Assembly (NCBI GenBank): GCA_900316645.1
Contig: ONDP01000025.1
Coordinates: forward strand, 1 to 46,884
Direction of reading: 5' to 3'
Length of the DNA: 46,884 bases
From: an uncultured Prevotellaceae bacterium
GTDB lineage: Bacteria > Bacteroidota > Bacteroidia > Bacteroidales > Bacteroidaceae
Part shown: one piece after another, positions 6,139 to 16,061 of the stretch
Numbering within the stretch: the first letter of the stretch is position 1
How the letters are laid out: every line of letters begins with the position of its first letter
Program-made: the position numbers and the translations under genes
Notes under the pieces: generated by a model
The model's database searches: none
Told to the model about the DNA's origin: nothing
The model's input: only the letters and a program-made list of their open reading frames with translations

Positions 6139-8058
6139 CTATTCGTTTTTCACTTTACCCTTAATCACCGCACTCCATCCACCACCAGGGGCGAGGTGAA
6201 CTTTTATTGCGTCGCCCTTCTTGACAGTCTTTGTCGTCTTTACATAGTCGTTGGCATCACGGTCGGCATTGACTCCGTCAGCGAAGACCTCTGCCTGGTG
6301 CGTACCCTCTGTGAGCATGGGAAGTGTGATGGTGAGATCGCGTGCAGTCCAGTTGGTCATGGCTGCGACATACCAGGTGTTGCCCTTGCGCTTGGCTATG
6401 ACGGCATATTCGCCTATCTGTCCGTCTATGCCAATGATCTCGTCAAAGACAGTGGGAATCTGGCGGATAAAATCTGTGGTAGGCTGTTCGCGCTCGTACT
6501 TGGTCGGAGCATCGGCAAGCATCTGAAGGGGTGCGTCGAAAAGGGTGTACATGGCCACCTGGTGGGCACGGGTGCCCTGACTCATGGGATGGTCGTTGTT
6601 GCCAAAGAACTCAGCACGGGTAGCATTGGTCATACTGCCAGGGGTATAGTCTAATGGACCAACGAGTTGGCGCAGATAGGGGATTGACACGTCGTAACGG
6701 GGCTGGTCGTGCAGCGGACCGTCACCAACGCGTGGTTCCCATTTTGAATTCTCCAGTCCTTTCACTCCCTCGAAATTAACGATATTGGGATAGGCCACCT
6801 GAATACCAGTAGGACGATAGCCGTGGTAGTCGAGCAACAGGTGGTTGCGGGCTGCACAGTCGGCTATTCTCCAGGCAGAGCGCATCACCTCCTGGTCGTC
6901 ACGATCGAAGAAATCAACCTTAAAGCCCTTCACACCCAATGAGGCGTAATACTTGAAATCGTCCTCTGTGTTGTTGATGCAGTTGCGCCACGAACTCCAC
7001 AGGATGATGCCCACACCTTTCTTCTCAGCGTATGGCAGCAGACTCAGCAGGTCGATGTCTGGATTCAGTTCCGAACGCAGTGATTCGTCAGTGCTCCATC
7101 CTTCGTCAATGATGATATATTCCAAGTGGTTCTTGGCTGCGAAATCAATGTAATAGCGATAGGTATCGGTATTCATGCCTGCACGGAAGGGGACTCCCGT
7201 CAGCATGGTGGCATTCCACCAGTCCCATGCCACCTTGCCTGGACGTATCCACGAAGTGTCGCTTATCTGACACTTAGGACCGAAACGATGGGGGATATCG
7301 GCACTCAGCAGTTGCTTGTCATGTTCTGTCACTAAAACGATGCGCCAGGGCAGGGCTCCTTTTACTGCTTTGGCGATGCAGTTGGCACGTTCAGTGGGCA
7401 CGAGGTTCAGACGGGCATAGCCGCCAATCTCCTCTTTGACAGGGTAGGGGGCAAAGACTGCCTGCATTCCGTAGGTTCCCTTCTTTTCGAGGAACATACC
7501 AGGATAGTCGATGGCACCCATATCAGCAATAACAGCCAGTTTGCCCTCGGGCAGACGTACTGCAAGGGGATTGATGGCCAGCGAGTCCTTGAACATCTTT
7601 GAGAGTGGCTGCTCGTCGTAGTATGACTCGAAACTGAAGCAGTAGCGTTCGCCACCGCGATTGTCGTTGACGTATGGGATAAACGCGTTATAGTCGGCAG
7701 CGAAATTGAACTCAGCAGTCTCGTTGTTGACAGTGATGCCTTTTTTGTCTGACACATGGATACGATAGGCAGCAGCATCATTGTCGGCACGGAATTCCAC
7801 ACTAAACTGTTTGTTGCTGACAACGGCAGTATGCTTCGTCACCTTGCCGTTCATCTTCTGGAAGGCTCCGTTGAGTCCGATTTCCGAAGGAGCCAGCACA
7901 GTGGTCTTACCATGTTGCACTTCCCACGTCAACCGCTGTTGGTCAGCATGAATCGTAATCACTAACTTACCGTCAGGCGAAGCTACGGTATAGTCCTTTG
8001 CTGTTGCACCCATTGTGAATGCTGTCAGCATGAATAGTAGTAAAGCTTTGGTTTTCAT
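6139..8058 (-). CDS. Glycoside hydrolase family 97 enzyme, probable retaining alpha-galactosidase type
   Basis: About 639 residues with a signal peptide (to about residue 20, TMGATA). The N-terminal beta-sandwich of GH97 comes first (about 25-265). The TIM barrel follows (about 275-550), with YIIIDEGWS, GIILWSSW, GVKGFKVDFFDRDDQ, LLLDYHGY and NFEGVKGLE. Last is a small C-terminal beta domain. GH97 splits into inverting alpha-glucosidases (SusB) and retaining alpha-galactosidases. An Asp in the KVDFFD strand (about D382) and Glu in NFEGV (about E430) fit the retaining type, which is my inference. The ATG at 8058 is preferred over the TTG at 8070. The gene follows mutS2 by 33 bp, in a gap made of TCAATTC repeats, and has no SusC/D partner. 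Confidence 0.88.
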   Translation of the reverse strand: MKTKALLLFMLTAFTMGATAKDYTVASPDGKLVITIHADQQRLTWEVQHGKTTVLAPSEIGLNGAFQKMNGKVTKHTAVVSNKQFSVEFRADNDAAAYRIHVSDKKGITVNNETAEFNFAADYNAFIPYVNDNRGGERYCFSFESYYDEQPLSKMFKDSLAINPLAVRLPEGKLAVIADMGAIDYPGMFLEKKGTYGMQAVFAPYPVKEEIGGYARLNLVPTERANCIAKAVKGALPWRIVLVTEHDKQLLSADIPHRFGPKCQISDTSWIRPGKVAWDWWNATMLTGVPFRAGMNTDTYRYYIDFAAKNHLEYIIIDEGWSTDESLRSELNPDIDLLSLLPYAEKKGVGIILWSSWRNCINNTEDDFKYYASLGVKGFKVDFFDRDDQEVMRSAWRIADCAARNHLLLDYHGYRPTGIQVAYPNIVNFEGVKGLENSKWEPRVGDGPLHDQPRYDVSIPYLRQLVGPLDYTPGSMTNATRAEFFGNNDHPMSQGTRAHQVAMYTLFDAPLQMLADAPTKYEREQPTTDFIRQIPTVFDEIIGIDGQIGEYAVIAKRKGNTWYVAAMTNWTARDLTITLPMLTEGTHQAEVFADGVNADRDANDYVKTTKTVKKGDAIKVHLAPGGGWSAVIKGKVKNE

Positions 8059-8064
8059 CTTAAT

Positions 8065-8096
8065 TATCAATTGTCAATTCTCAATTCTCAATTACT
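8065..8096. repeat. Heptamer repeat (AATTGAG)n between mutS2 and GH97
   Basis: On the minus strand TAATTGAGAATTGAG is followed by AATTGACAATTGATAATT. The mutS2 stop codon is part of the first unit. Confidence 0.8.
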
Positions 8097-10617
8097 CAAG
8101 GTCCACCACGGTAATTCCCGCTCCGCCAAACTGCACGTGTTCGTCCTTGGCTTTCTTAACATTAGGCACCGTGTTCAGGTATTGTCGGATGAGCTGGCGC
8201 AGGATTCCCGAGCCTGTACCGTGCAGGATTCGTACACGACTCATACCTACCAGAATGGCATCGTCGAGGAAGTGCATGACGGCATCAACGGCTTCGTCGC
8301 CTCGCATACCACGGACGTCTAAGTCCTGATGGAAATTATGCTTGCGATCTTCTATCGTAGCACTGGTGATACGTGTGGTCTGTATGGCCAGTCCTGAGTG
8401 GTCGTTCTTCTTGGGCTCCTCCTTGGGTTTGTTGGCATGTTCCAACTGCTCTATTTTCACCTTACTGCGCAAGCCTCCAAAGATGACAGTAGCCTGTCTG
8501 CCTTGTATGCTTTCTATCTCACCGATGCTATTAGTGCCTTTGATGCGTACTGTATCACCTTTCTCCAATGGACGGGAGGATTGTGGCTCCCTCTCCTTTT
8601 GGAAGGGACGGGGGGAGAGACTCCTTTCCTCTTTTTCTTTCTTGCGCTTCTCCTTTCTTGCCTTACGCTCTTCCATCTGGCGGAGCTTCTTGGCAAAATC
8701 CTCTTCACTCATCAATCCGCGTGTGTCGTCGTTGACCACTTGCTCACGGAACTGTTGCAGTTCCTCGCGGGCTATCTGAGTGCGCTCCTTCTCTGCCTGA
8801 GCCTCCTTGATTTCGCGAATAGTATTCTCGATTTTCCTATTGGCCTCAGCCAACAGTTCCTCAGCCTGTTGCTGGGCACGACGTAAGATGGCCTTGCGCT
8901 CGCTCTCTATCTCTTCCAGATTCGTTTCGTAGCGCTGGATATGACCCTCCAGCGACTTCTCGTGCTGATGAATGGTCTGGCGTTTGCTTTCCCAATAGCG
9001 TTTGTCGCGGACAATGTCCTGCAGGTATTTGTCGCTCTGTATATATTCCGAACCCACAATCTCTGAGGCATCCTTGATGACTTCCTCGGGAATGCCCGTC
9101 TTGCGGGCTATCTCAATGGCAAACGAAGAACCAGGCTGTCCGATGCTCAGCTGGAACAGTGCCTGCATCTGATGACGGTCGTACAGCATAGCTCCATTCA
9201 CCACACCCTCATGGTCTTCAGCAAAGTGCTTCAGGTTCTGATAGTGGGTAGTGATGACACCAAAGGCTTTCTTCTGCCAGAACTGTTTCAAAACGGCTTC
9301 GGCAATGGCTCCGCCAATGGTGGGTTCTGTGCCACCTCCGAACTCGTCTATTAATAATAAGGTGTGGGCATTGGCCTGACGCATCATGTTCTTCATGTTC
9401 AACAAATGACTCGAGTATGTTGACAGGTCGTCGGCTATCGACTGTTCGTCGCCTATGTCGATCATGATGTGTTGAAACACACCTACTGTGGAACGGTCGC
9501 CAATGGGTATCGGCAGTCCGCATTGCAGCATATACTGCAACAGGCCCACCGTCTTCAGACATACAGATTTTCCTCCAGCATTCGGACCTGAGATAATCAG
9601 GAGCCGCTTCTCTTTGGTCAATATGATGTCGAGTGGGATGGCTTTCTTGTCTTGTTTTGCCAATGAACGTTGCAACAGTGGGTGAATGGCACGAATCCAG
9701 TCAATGTATGGATTATCTTTCACTTCTGGTTCGAAAGCCTGCATGGCTTCTGCCAGTTCTGACTTGGCTTGAATCAGGTCTATCTGTGCTAAAAACAAAT
9801 AAGAATCGATAATCTCCTGAACGTGGGGACGCACCTCGTCAGAGAATACTGTCAGGATGCGGATAATCTCCCTTCGTTCGGCTGCCTCCAATTCGCGCAC
9901 CTTGTTATTGGCCTCCACCACCTCGGTAGGTTCGATGAATACTGTCTTGCCTGTTGCTGATTCATCGTGTACGATACCCTTGATGCGACGCTTCAGCCCT
10001 GGGGCAACGGGTATTACCAGTCGCCCGTCGCGCATGGTGGGGGCTACGTCCTTGTCAACCAATCCGTCGCGTTGTGCTGTATGCAGAATGGAATATAATG
10101 TGCGAGAGATGCTGCCAGACGTTTGTTCCATATCGTGGCGGATGCCAGCCAGCGTCATAGAGGCTGAGTCCTTGATTTTTCCGAATTTATCCAGTATCGA
10201 ATCAATGCGACGTATCATGGCAGGAAACGTCATCACGTCCTCTGCCAAACGGCGCAGGGCTGGGTAGGGGTTCTCCTCTTCGTTCTTCAGTAGAAACTCA
10301 ACGATTCTCGAGATGGTTTCCAACGAACGACGTAGGTCAAACAACTCGTCTTCTTCCAAATGCGTGTTTTCAAGTCGGATACGTGTAATCGACTCACGCA
10401 CATCGAAGAAATAGTTGAGTGGAAAAGCTTCAGCTCCCTGCTTGATTCGACGGAACTCGCGCACCTGCTCAAGCCATTCGTTCACAACTGCTGCATCTGT
10501 GCTGAAGGTTATCTCGTCCACTTTTTCTTTACCCAATGTGCTCAGACATTGGGATTTCAGCAGCGTTCTTATCTCGTCGAAACCTACTTTCGCTTCAAAG
10601 TTCTTTGGATAAATCAT
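8092..10617 (-). CDS. mutS2: MutS2 family ATPase with Smr nuclease domain
   Basis: 841 residues, a normal length for MutS2. The core and lever region lies at about 1-300. The ATPase has Walker A GPNAGGKSV (about 340-350), LLIDEFGGGTEP as Walker B/signature, and ITTHYQNLK. A long charged coiled coil (about 510-650) leads to a KOW-like segment (DTVRIKGTNSIGEIESIQG), and the C-terminal Smr domain has LDVRGMRGDEA and LHGTGSGILR. MutS2 proteins act on recombination intermediates or stalled, collided ribosomes rather than in mismatch repair. A full promoter lies on the minus strand (TTTG, 20 bp, TATCTTTG), with only CATC between it and the ATG, so the mRNA should be leaderless. Confidence 0.95.
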   Translation of the reverse strand: MIYPKNFEAKVGFDEIRTLLKSQCLSTLGKEKVDEITFSTDAAVVNEWLEQVREFRRIKQGAEAFPLNYFFDVRESITRIRLENTHLEEDELFDLRRSLETISRIVEFLLKNEEENPYPALRRLAEDVMTFPAMIRRIDSILDKFGKIKDSASMTLAGIRHDMEQTSGSISRTLYSILHTAQRDGLVDKDVAPTMRDGRLVIPVAPGLKRRIKGIVHDESATGKTVFIEPTEVVEANNKVRELEAAERREIIRILTVFSDEVRPHVQEIIDSYLFLAQIDLIQAKSELAEAMQAFEPEVKDNPYIDWIRAIHPLLQRSLAKQDKKAIPLDIILTKEKRLLIISGPNAGGKSVCLKTVGLLQYMLQCGLPIPIGDRSTVGVFQHIMIDIGDEQSIADDLSTYSSHLLNMKNMMRQANAHTLLLIDEFGGGTEPTIGGAIAEAVLKQFWQKKAFGVITTHYQNLKHFAEDHEGVVNGAMLYDRHQMQALFQLSIGQPGSSFAIEIARKTGIPEEVIKDASEIVGSEYIQSDKYLQDIVRDKRYWESKRQTIHQHEKSLEGHIQRYETNLEEIESERKAILRRAQQQAEELLAEANRKIENTIREIKEAQAEKERTQIAREELQQFREQVVNDDTRGLMSEEDFAKKLRQMEERKARKEKRKKEKEERSLSPRPFQKEREPQSSRPLEKGDTVRIKGTNSIGEIESIQGRQATVIFGGLRSKVKIEQLEHANKPKEEPKKNDHSGLAIQTTRITSATIEDRKHNFHQDLDVRGMRGDEAVDAVMHFLDDAILVGMSRVRILHGTGSGILRQLIRQYLNTVPNVKKAKDEHVQFGGAGITVVDLE

Positions 10618-10621
10618 GATG

Positions 10622-10653
10622 CAAAGATAGTTATTTTATTAATATCTTGCAAA
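10622..10653 (-). promoter_or_regulatory. mutS2 promoter, apparently leaderless
   Basis: On the minus strand a TTTG -33 box (10653-10650) is followed after 20 bp by TATCTTTG (10629-10622). The ATG at 10617 is four bases downstream, so transcription must start at or very near the start codon. Confidence 0.75.
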
Positions 10654-10667
10654 AAGTTCGTTTAAAA

Positions 10668-10699
10668 TTTGGTTAATTGCAGAAAACTTGTTACCTTTG
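10668..10699 (+). promoter_or_regulatory. tRNA-Ser promoter
   Basis: TTTG (10668-10671), a 20-bp spacer, then TACCTTTG (10692-10699) and CACCCGC. This is the same initiator string as at the SRP RNA and tRNA-Phe genes. Confidence 0.8.
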
Positions 10700-10727
10700 C
10701 ACCCGCTTTCGAGACAATCAGAGCACT

Positions 10728-10812
10728 GGAGAGATGGTAGAGTGGTCGATTACAGTAGTCTTGAAAACTACCGTACCGAGAGGTACCGGGGGTTCGAATC
10801 CCTCTCTCTCCG
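10728..10812 (+). tRNA. tRNA-Ser (TGA anticodon)
   Basis: The acceptor arms GGAGAGA (10728-10734) and TCTCTCC (10805-10811) pair. The loop CTTGAAA carries anticodon TGA. A long variable arm (GTACCGAGAGGTACC) and the TTCGAATC T loop are present. At 85 nt with a long variable arm it is a class II tRNA. CCA is not encoded. Confidence 0.95.
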
Positions 10813-10870
10813 CAAAGAGTTTTTGCGTTCAAGGGTGGGATTCGAAACCTTGTTCTCTCTCTTATAAACA

Positions 10871-13549
10871 TTACTCTTGTTCTTCGTGGATTAAATGGAC
10901 ATCACACTGTGGGAAGGGGATGGTGATGCCAGCGGAATTGAGAGCTTTGTAAATCACTTCCTTTGCACGGTCCACGAAACCGATGCGCTCAGCAACCAAC
11001 ACATACTGCTTCACATTGATATCCACAGAACTGTCGCTCATGTTGCCGACTACCACATTGACACCGTATTTTGGTTCCACGACTTCACGGCCATAACGGT
11101 CCTTGGTACGCATTTCCTGCATGCCCTCAACCAGCACCTTTCGCACCAGATTGATATCAGTTCCATATGCTACACCGACAGTGATGGTGGTGAGCTCATA
11201 AGAGTGATTGCGGGTTAGGTTGTTGAAGTTTTTGCCAAAGAGCGACGAGTTGAGGAACGACATTTCCGTCCCTTCGATAGTCTCAGCCTGCACACATTGG
11301 TAGTTGATGGCGGTCACCTTGCCACGTATGCCCTCACACTCAATCCAGTCGCCAACCCTCAGGCGACCGCCCATGAGCTGGATGCCATAGATGAAGTTGT
11401 TGAGGACGTCCTTCAGTGCAAGACCGATACCTGCCGACAGACCTCCTGCTATCAGGCCCAATGAACCTGTCGGAATCTGCCATACGGATATAACCACGGC
11501 TGCGAATAACATCCAAATAAGTACGCTGATGATGCTGTTGCCCAACGAGAGGTTGATTTCATTGGGTCGGATAGAGGTGCGGTTATATTTGTGCATGAAT
11601 GCGAAATAACGGGCGTATTGCCAGGTGGCGTGTATAGCCCGACTCATGTAACGTAAGAAAAAGAAGAGTGACAACAGAAAGACGATACTCCTGACAGACA
11701 CTTTTAATGTCACAACATTTTTCGCGTCGGTTAGATGGATAAAAGGCTCCTCATAAAGATATACATACAGACTGTCAAAGTCGAAGATGCTTAACGACAG
11801 GCGCACACACATGGGCAAGGAGAGTAGCACACAGGTGGGAATAATCACTTGACGGATTAAATCGTAGAACCAGGTGGCACCAAGCAGCAACGACTCGCGG
11901 TCTTCACCCGACACGTAGGTAATGCGATTACGCAAATTGTCAACCCGCTTGTCCAACCAGCGTATTTTGTATCGGTTCATCAAGTCCAGGATACAGACCA
12001 CTGTCAACCAGGCAGCCAACAGGAAATACCACCACACTAGAATGAGCAAAGCCACAAAGGTGTAACCGAAGAAAGAAAACGTAAAGGCAACCAAATAGAC
12101 AGCTAATGCCACCCAGCCCAGTGTACGGTCAATGGATGTGGCCATGCCGCTGATCCAGATGCAGCAGCATAACTGCCATATTACAACCAACAACAGAATG
12201 GGTGGAAACAGAAGCACCATCAGTTTGTCGGGCATGAAAGTTATGCGACAGGAAATGATAATCAGCACCACTAAGAAAGTAGCGGAATAGAGTTGGAACC
12301 CTTGTCGGAACTGGTCGGGCTTAACGCGTAGCAGTAGCGATGCTGTAATGGCAATGAGCAACCACAGGAAGGTGTTGACATGCGCCACGCCCAAATTGAT
12401 ATATTCATCGCCATATAAAGAGAAACCAAACACCAGGAAATAGAGAATGGTACCCATCAGTATTGAGATGATAGACAGTTTTGTCCTGGGAATATAGTTC
12501 TTAAGTTTGGTATAGCGGTAAAGTAGCCAAAGAATCAGGAAAGTCAGGAGCCAGAAGAAAACCAGTACCACTACTTGTATGACACAGGCAAACACCAACA
12601 AGGTGTTTTCTGCCTTGCTGGAGAGATGCATGTAAAACTTGGTGTCTTTCTCATCTTCAGAAAGATTTTTATCATGATCGCTTTCATCAAGTCCTTTTTG
12701 TAATTCAGACAAGCTATATTGTTCACGCAAGTCCACTTTGGTCTTATTCCAATAATAGCCAGGATTTGCCAAAATGTCCAAGAATGGTGTCTGTCCATCC
12801 AAAAAGATATAGCGTTCCAGCTCTTGATAACGCGTACAGGCATAGTCATAGGTCTCCTTCAAGCGCAGGTATGCCTCCTGGTAGTGCATGCTGTCGGCAA
12901 TCACGGTGGCCCTGTTATCAGCATTCATCTTCAAGATTTCCGATACAAAGAATATGCAGGAGTCACGCAGCGTCTCGCCTAGAGAGTCCAAGACAAAAGG
13001 TGCCGACAGTGAATCCTTATAGGCTATCTTGATAACTTCCTTTTCCAGCGAGGAGAGCGAGTCCTGCAAGTGAATGTTCAGAGAGTCGTTGTGGTACATC
13101 AGACTGTCAGGAACGATTTCCACCTCTATCTCCTTCTTCATCGGTGGCAGTCGGCGCAAGGCCTCAATTAATCGGGCATTGCGGTCAATTTCGTAGTTCA
13201 GACTGTTGACAATGTGATCATATGGTCTTCGGTTTTTATTGAAGGCCTTGTAGTCGGATGCAACCTTTTTCAGGGCGTAGGCCAGGTCGAACGTCATCTC
13301 CTGTTCCTGCGTGTAAAGCAGGATGGATAGTTCGTTCGTCGCGGTGACAACGTCAATCATCCGTTGGTGTTGGCGCTCATAATCGTCGTTGAAACGCTGC
13401 TGCGTATTTGAACGCTGTTGGTAGATAGTCTGCAACTCCGTACAGAGATCTTTCAGCGTATTAGTCAGCGACCTTCCGCTTACAATAGCCATAAGCGGGA
13501 GAGAACACACACACAGTGCAAGAATAATCGTCAACAGATATTTTTTCAT
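10871..13549 (-). CDS. Large MscS-family mechanosensitive channel
   Basis: An 892-residue protein. A signal peptide or first helix (4-22) is followed by a long, partly coiled-coil periplasmic region (about 25-310), then about ten membrane helices. The MscS core is at the C-terminus: the pore helix GSLGLIAGGLSAGIGLALKDVLNNFIYGIQLM (about 700-730), the beta domain GGRLRVGDWIECEGIRGKVTAIN, and the alpha/beta domain ending near the ALNSAGITIPFPQ motif. The family opens under membrane tension to release osmolytes. Long N-terminal forms resemble MscK/MscM. A minus-strand -7 box TACCTTTG lies at 13594-13587, 38 bp before the ATG. The N-terminal domain is not one I can name. Confidence 0.9.
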   Translation of the reverse strand: MKKYLLTIILALCVCSLPLMAIVSGRSLTNTLKDLCTELQTIYQQRSNTQQRFNDDYERQHQRMIDVVTATNELSILLYTQEQEMTFDLAYALKKVASDYKAFNKNRRPYDHIVNSLNYEIDRNARLIEALRRLPPMKKEIEVEIVPDSLMYHNDSLNIHLQDSLSSLEKEVIKIAYKDSLSAPFVLDSLGETLRDSCIFFVSEILKMNADNRATVIADSMHYQEAYLRLKETYDYACTRYQELERYIFLDGQTPFLDILANPGYYWNKTKVDLREQYSLSELQKGLDESDHDKNLSEDEKDTKFYMHLSSKAENTLLVFACVIQVVVLVFFWLLTFLILWLLYRYTKLKNYIPRTKLSIISILMGTILYFLVFGFSLYGDEYINLGVAHVNTFLWLLIAITASLLLRVKPDQFRQGFQLYSATFLVVLIIISCRITFMPDKLMVLLFPPILLLVVIWQLCCCIWISGMATSIDRTLGWVALAVYLVAFTFSFFGYTFVALLILVWWYFLLAAWLTVVCILDLMNRYKIRWLDKRVDNLRNRITYVSGEDRESLLLGATWFYDLIRQVIIPTCVLLSLPMCVRLSLSIFDFDSLYVYLYEEPFIHLTDAKNVVTLKVSVRSIVFLLSLFFFLRYMSRAIHATWQYARYFAFMHKYNRTSIRPNEINLSLGNSIISVLIWMLFAAVVISVWQIPTGSLGLIAGGLSAGIGLALKDVLNNFIYGIQLMGGRLRVGDWIECEGIRGKVTAINYQCVQAETIEGTEMSFLNSSLFGKNFNNLTRNHSYELTTITVGVAYGTDINLVRKVLVEGMQEMRTKDRYGREVVEPKYGVNVVVGNMSDSSVDINVKQYVLVAERIGFVDRAKEVIYKALNSAGITIPFPQCDVHLIHEEQE

Positions 13550-13586
13550 TGTCTATATCAGTTTTGCCAAATTATCAATACTGTGG

Positions 13587-13594
13587 CAAAGGTA
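13587..13594 (-). promoter_or_regulatory. -7 box of the MscS-family gene
   Basis: The minus strand reads TACCTTTGCCAC, 37 bp before the ATG. A clear TTTG upstream box is not seen at 19-21 bp. Confidence 0.55.
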
Positions 13595-13719
13595 AACATA
13601 AATTTTGAAAAATCACACCTTTGGGAGGATTTATTCCATGATGACTATTGGTTTTGTTTGCTTTTGTCCATATTTTGTTAAAACTTGTGCAAATATGGTG
13701 ATTTTTCGGCTTTTATTGT

Positions 13720-13727
13720 TACTTTTG
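13720..13727 (+). promoter_or_regulatory. -7 box of the flavin-reductase-like operon
   Basis: TACTTTTG matches TAnnTTTG and lies 40 bp before the ATG at 13768. No good -33 box is evident. Confidence 0.5.
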
Positions 13728-13767
13728 CCTTGATATTTAAGATTATAAAACATTTTTGCTCAAAAAA

Positions 13768-14490
13768 ATGAATACTATTATTAGAAAATCAGCCATTGCG
13801 CTGACAGCTATATTGCTCATCGCTGCCTGTGGAAACAAAGAGCAGAAGAGTGAATCAAACGTAAACGAAAACCCCGTAGAGGAGAAAATTGAGGTAAAGA
13901 ACGTTGAGGGTCGTAAGAATTTCAGTGACAAGGCTGTCATTACGCCATTGCCTGCCATTATGATTGCCACATGGGATGAGAAGAAGAATCCTGATGTGAT
14001 GATGGCTGCATGGGGCGGACAATGTGGTCCGAAGCATATCACCTTTGTCCTTTCCAAGCACAAGACAACAGATAATATCCGTCTGAAGAAAGCCTTCACC
14101 ATTAGCTTTGCTACTAAAGACGATATTGCTCAGAGTGACTATTTTGGTATTGTGTCGGGTAACGATGTTCCTGATAAAGTGGCAAAGGCAGGTTACACTA
14201 TCACTCCAAGTCCTAACGTAGATGCTCCTATCATCAACGAGTATAAGCTGACATTGGAGTGCAAGGTTGTGACCTTCGACGAGGATAAGAACGGTGGTGC
14301 ACGTGTGGTTGGCGAGATTGTCAATATGAGTGCCGACGAGAGCATCCTCGACGAGGAAGGCAATATTGATCTTGGTAAGTTGCAACCCGTTATCTTTGAT
14401 TCCTCCAAGGCAGAATATCGCGTTGTCGGTGAGAAGGTCGGCAAAGCCTGGGGCTCTGGCAAGGCTATTCAGGAACGTGAAGTGAAATAA
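13768..14490 (+). CDS. Lipoprotein with a flavin-reductase-like domain
   Basis: A 240-residue protein. The N-terminus is a lipoprotein signal (MNTIIRKSAIALTAILLIAACGN; lipobox IAAC). A charged linker to about residue 50 precedes a flavin-reductase-like/flavoredoxin split barrel, with TPLPAIMIATWDEKKNPDVMMAAWGGQCGPKHITFVLSKHKTTDNI and FTISFATKDDIAQSDYFGIVSG as typical FMN-contact segments. Members without a leader are cytoplasmic FMN proteins, so an exported, lipid-anchored form is unusual. I take the ATG at 13768, not the TTG at 13756. EptA starts 35 bp downstream and the GPx fusion follows, so the three are likely one operon. The electron donor is unknown. Confidence 0.8.
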   Translation: MNTIIRKSAIALTAILLIAACGNKEQKSESNVNENPVEEKIEVKNVEGRKNFSDKAVITPLPAIMIATWDEKKNPDVMMAAWGGQCGPKHITFVLSKHKTTDNIRLKKAFTISFATKDDIAQSDYFGIVSGNDVPDKVAKAGYTITPSPNVDAPIINEYKLTLECKVVTFDEDKNGGARVVGEIVNMSADESILDEEGNIDLGKLQPVIFDSSKAEYRVVGEKVGKAWGSGKAIQEREVK

Positions 14491-14525
14491 GGTGTGAATC
14501 ACTGTTGTTCGTCAGACGGCTTATC

Positions 14526-16058
14526 ATGAAACAGATTTCGCTTTTTGCATTTTCATGTATTGTGAGTATAGGAACTTTGTTGTTATACAATATTCCTTTC
14601 TTTAGTTATGTGGTTAGCAATACCAACGAGAATGTAGGTGGAAAGCTGTTTCTCATAGGGTCGCTGGTGGTCATCATGTTGGCGGTTAACTTCATGATGA
14701 CTTATCTGACGATGTACCTTACGAGAATTGTAGGTAGAATAATACTTGCGGTTCTTTCGATTATCAATGCCACGGCTGTTTATTTCATCTTCACCTATAG
14801 TGTGATGATAGATGCGACAACGGTCGGCAACGTGTTCAATACCCGTTATTCTGAGGCATCAGGATTCTTCAGTTGGTCATTATGGCTGTCGATATTTGCT
14901 TTTGGCGTAATTCCTGCTTTGTTCTGTCTTTTACAACCAGTAGTAGTCGGCAAGGCGAAGAAACTGGGTATTTACTGTGGCGGTTCGTTGGCAGTCGTAC
15001 TTATAATAGCACTGATGAATATCAGCCAAACACTATGGATCAGTCAGCACGATACAGAATTGGGCGGGTTGTTGCAACCATGGTCCTACTTGGTGAATAC
15101 ATGTCGTGTCATCAGTAGTCATCAGGACGAACAGGCAGAGGAGATAAAATTGCCCGATGGTCATATTGCCGACAATGAGAAGGCTGTTGTGGTACTCGTT
15201 ATCGGAGAGTCGGCGCGTAAGGCAAACTTTCAACTATACGGTTATCAGCGCGATACCAATCCGCTGTTGTCTAAGCAGGAAGAACTGAAGGTGTTTCAGA
15301 CGACATCATGTGCCACTTTCACCACGGCTGGCACCAAAGCTATTCTGGAACCCAAGAACACTGACGAACTGTATGAGTTGTTGCCGAACTATGCCTTCAG
15401 AACAGGTGTTGACGTATCGTGGAGGACCTCTAACTGGGGCGAACCGCCTATTCATATTGACGAATATCTTGATAATGAAGAGTTAGCCACTCAATATCCC
15501 GATGAGAAGAGTGCCTATGATGGTATCCTGTTCCGGGGACTTCGTGAACGCATTGAGTCGAGCAAGAAAAACAAAGTGCTGATTATCTTGCATACCAGTA
15601 CGAGTCACGGACCAAACTATTCCGAGAAATATCCTAAAGCCTTTGAGGTGTATAAGCCTGTGGCAAAGAATGTAGAGGAAGGTGAGAAGAATGTCGGAAT
15701 GTTGGTTAACGCATACGACAATACCATCCGATATACCGATTATCTTCTGGATGGTCTTATCAATACGTTGCGTGAGATGGATGATTGGCATAGTGCTATG
15801 ATTTTTATTTCCGACCATGGTGAGTCGCTTGGCGAGAACAAGATGTTCATGCACGGTCTCCCAATGAAACTGGCTCCGAAGGTGCAATATGAAATACCTT
15901 TCTTGGTTTGGACCTCGAAGAATTTCAGAAACTACAAGGCAGAAAGTGAATTGCCAGCAGTTCTTGACCAGCACTATATTTTCCATTCTGTGCTCAACCT
16001 GCTGTCAATACAATCACCTGCTTACAACAAAGAGAATGATATATATATAAACGAATAA
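14526..16058 (+). CDS. eptA: Lipid A phosphoethanolamine transferase (EptA family)
   Basis: About 510 residues. Five membrane helices lie in the first 175 residues, then a periplasmic alkaline-phosphatase-fold domain. The metal-site motifs are in order: VIGESARKANFQLYGY (E228), TTSCATFTTAGT with the candidate nucleophile Thr (264-267), STSHGP (H361), FISDHGESLGE (D430-H431) and MHGLPMKLAP (H443). EptA enzymes move phosphoethanolamine from phosphatidylethanolamine to lipid A phosphate, which lowers surface charge and resists cationic peptides. The ATG at 14526 is preferred over the TTG at 14505. It sits between an exported flavin-reductase-like lipoprotein and the GPx/phosphatase fusion, 3 bp before the latter. 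Whether it targets lipid A or another acceptor is inferred from family. Confidence 0.9.
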   Translation: MKQISLFAFSCIVSIGTLLLYNIPFFSYVVSNTNENVGGKLFLIGSLVVIMLAVNFMMTYLTMYLTRIVGRIILAVLSIINATAVYFIFTYSVMIDATTVGNVFNTRYSEASGFFSWSLWLSIFAFGVIPALFCLLQPVVVGKAKKLGIYCGGSLAVVLIIALMNISQTLWISQHDTELGGLLQPWSYLVNTCRVISSHQDEQAEEIKLPDGHIADNEKAVVVLVIGESARKANFQLYGYQRDTNPLLSKQEELKVFQTTSCATFTTAGTKAILEPKNTDELYELLPNYAFRTGVDVSWRTSNWGEPPIHIDEYLDNEELATQYPDEKSAYDGILFRGLRERIESSKKNKVLIILHTSTSHGPNYSEKYPKAFEVYKPVAKNVEEGEKNVGMLVNAYDNTIRYTDYLLDGLINTLREMDDWHSAMIFISDHGESLGENKMFMHGLPMKLAPKVQYEIPFLVWTSKNFRNYKAESELPAVLDQHYIFHSVLNLLSIQSPAYNKENDIYINE

Positions 16059-16061
16059 GTT

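Noticed and set aside
8059-8070. Longer start of the GH97 gene at the TTG at 8070
   Set aside because: The ATG at 8058 gives a clean signal peptide and the TTG lies in repeat DNA.
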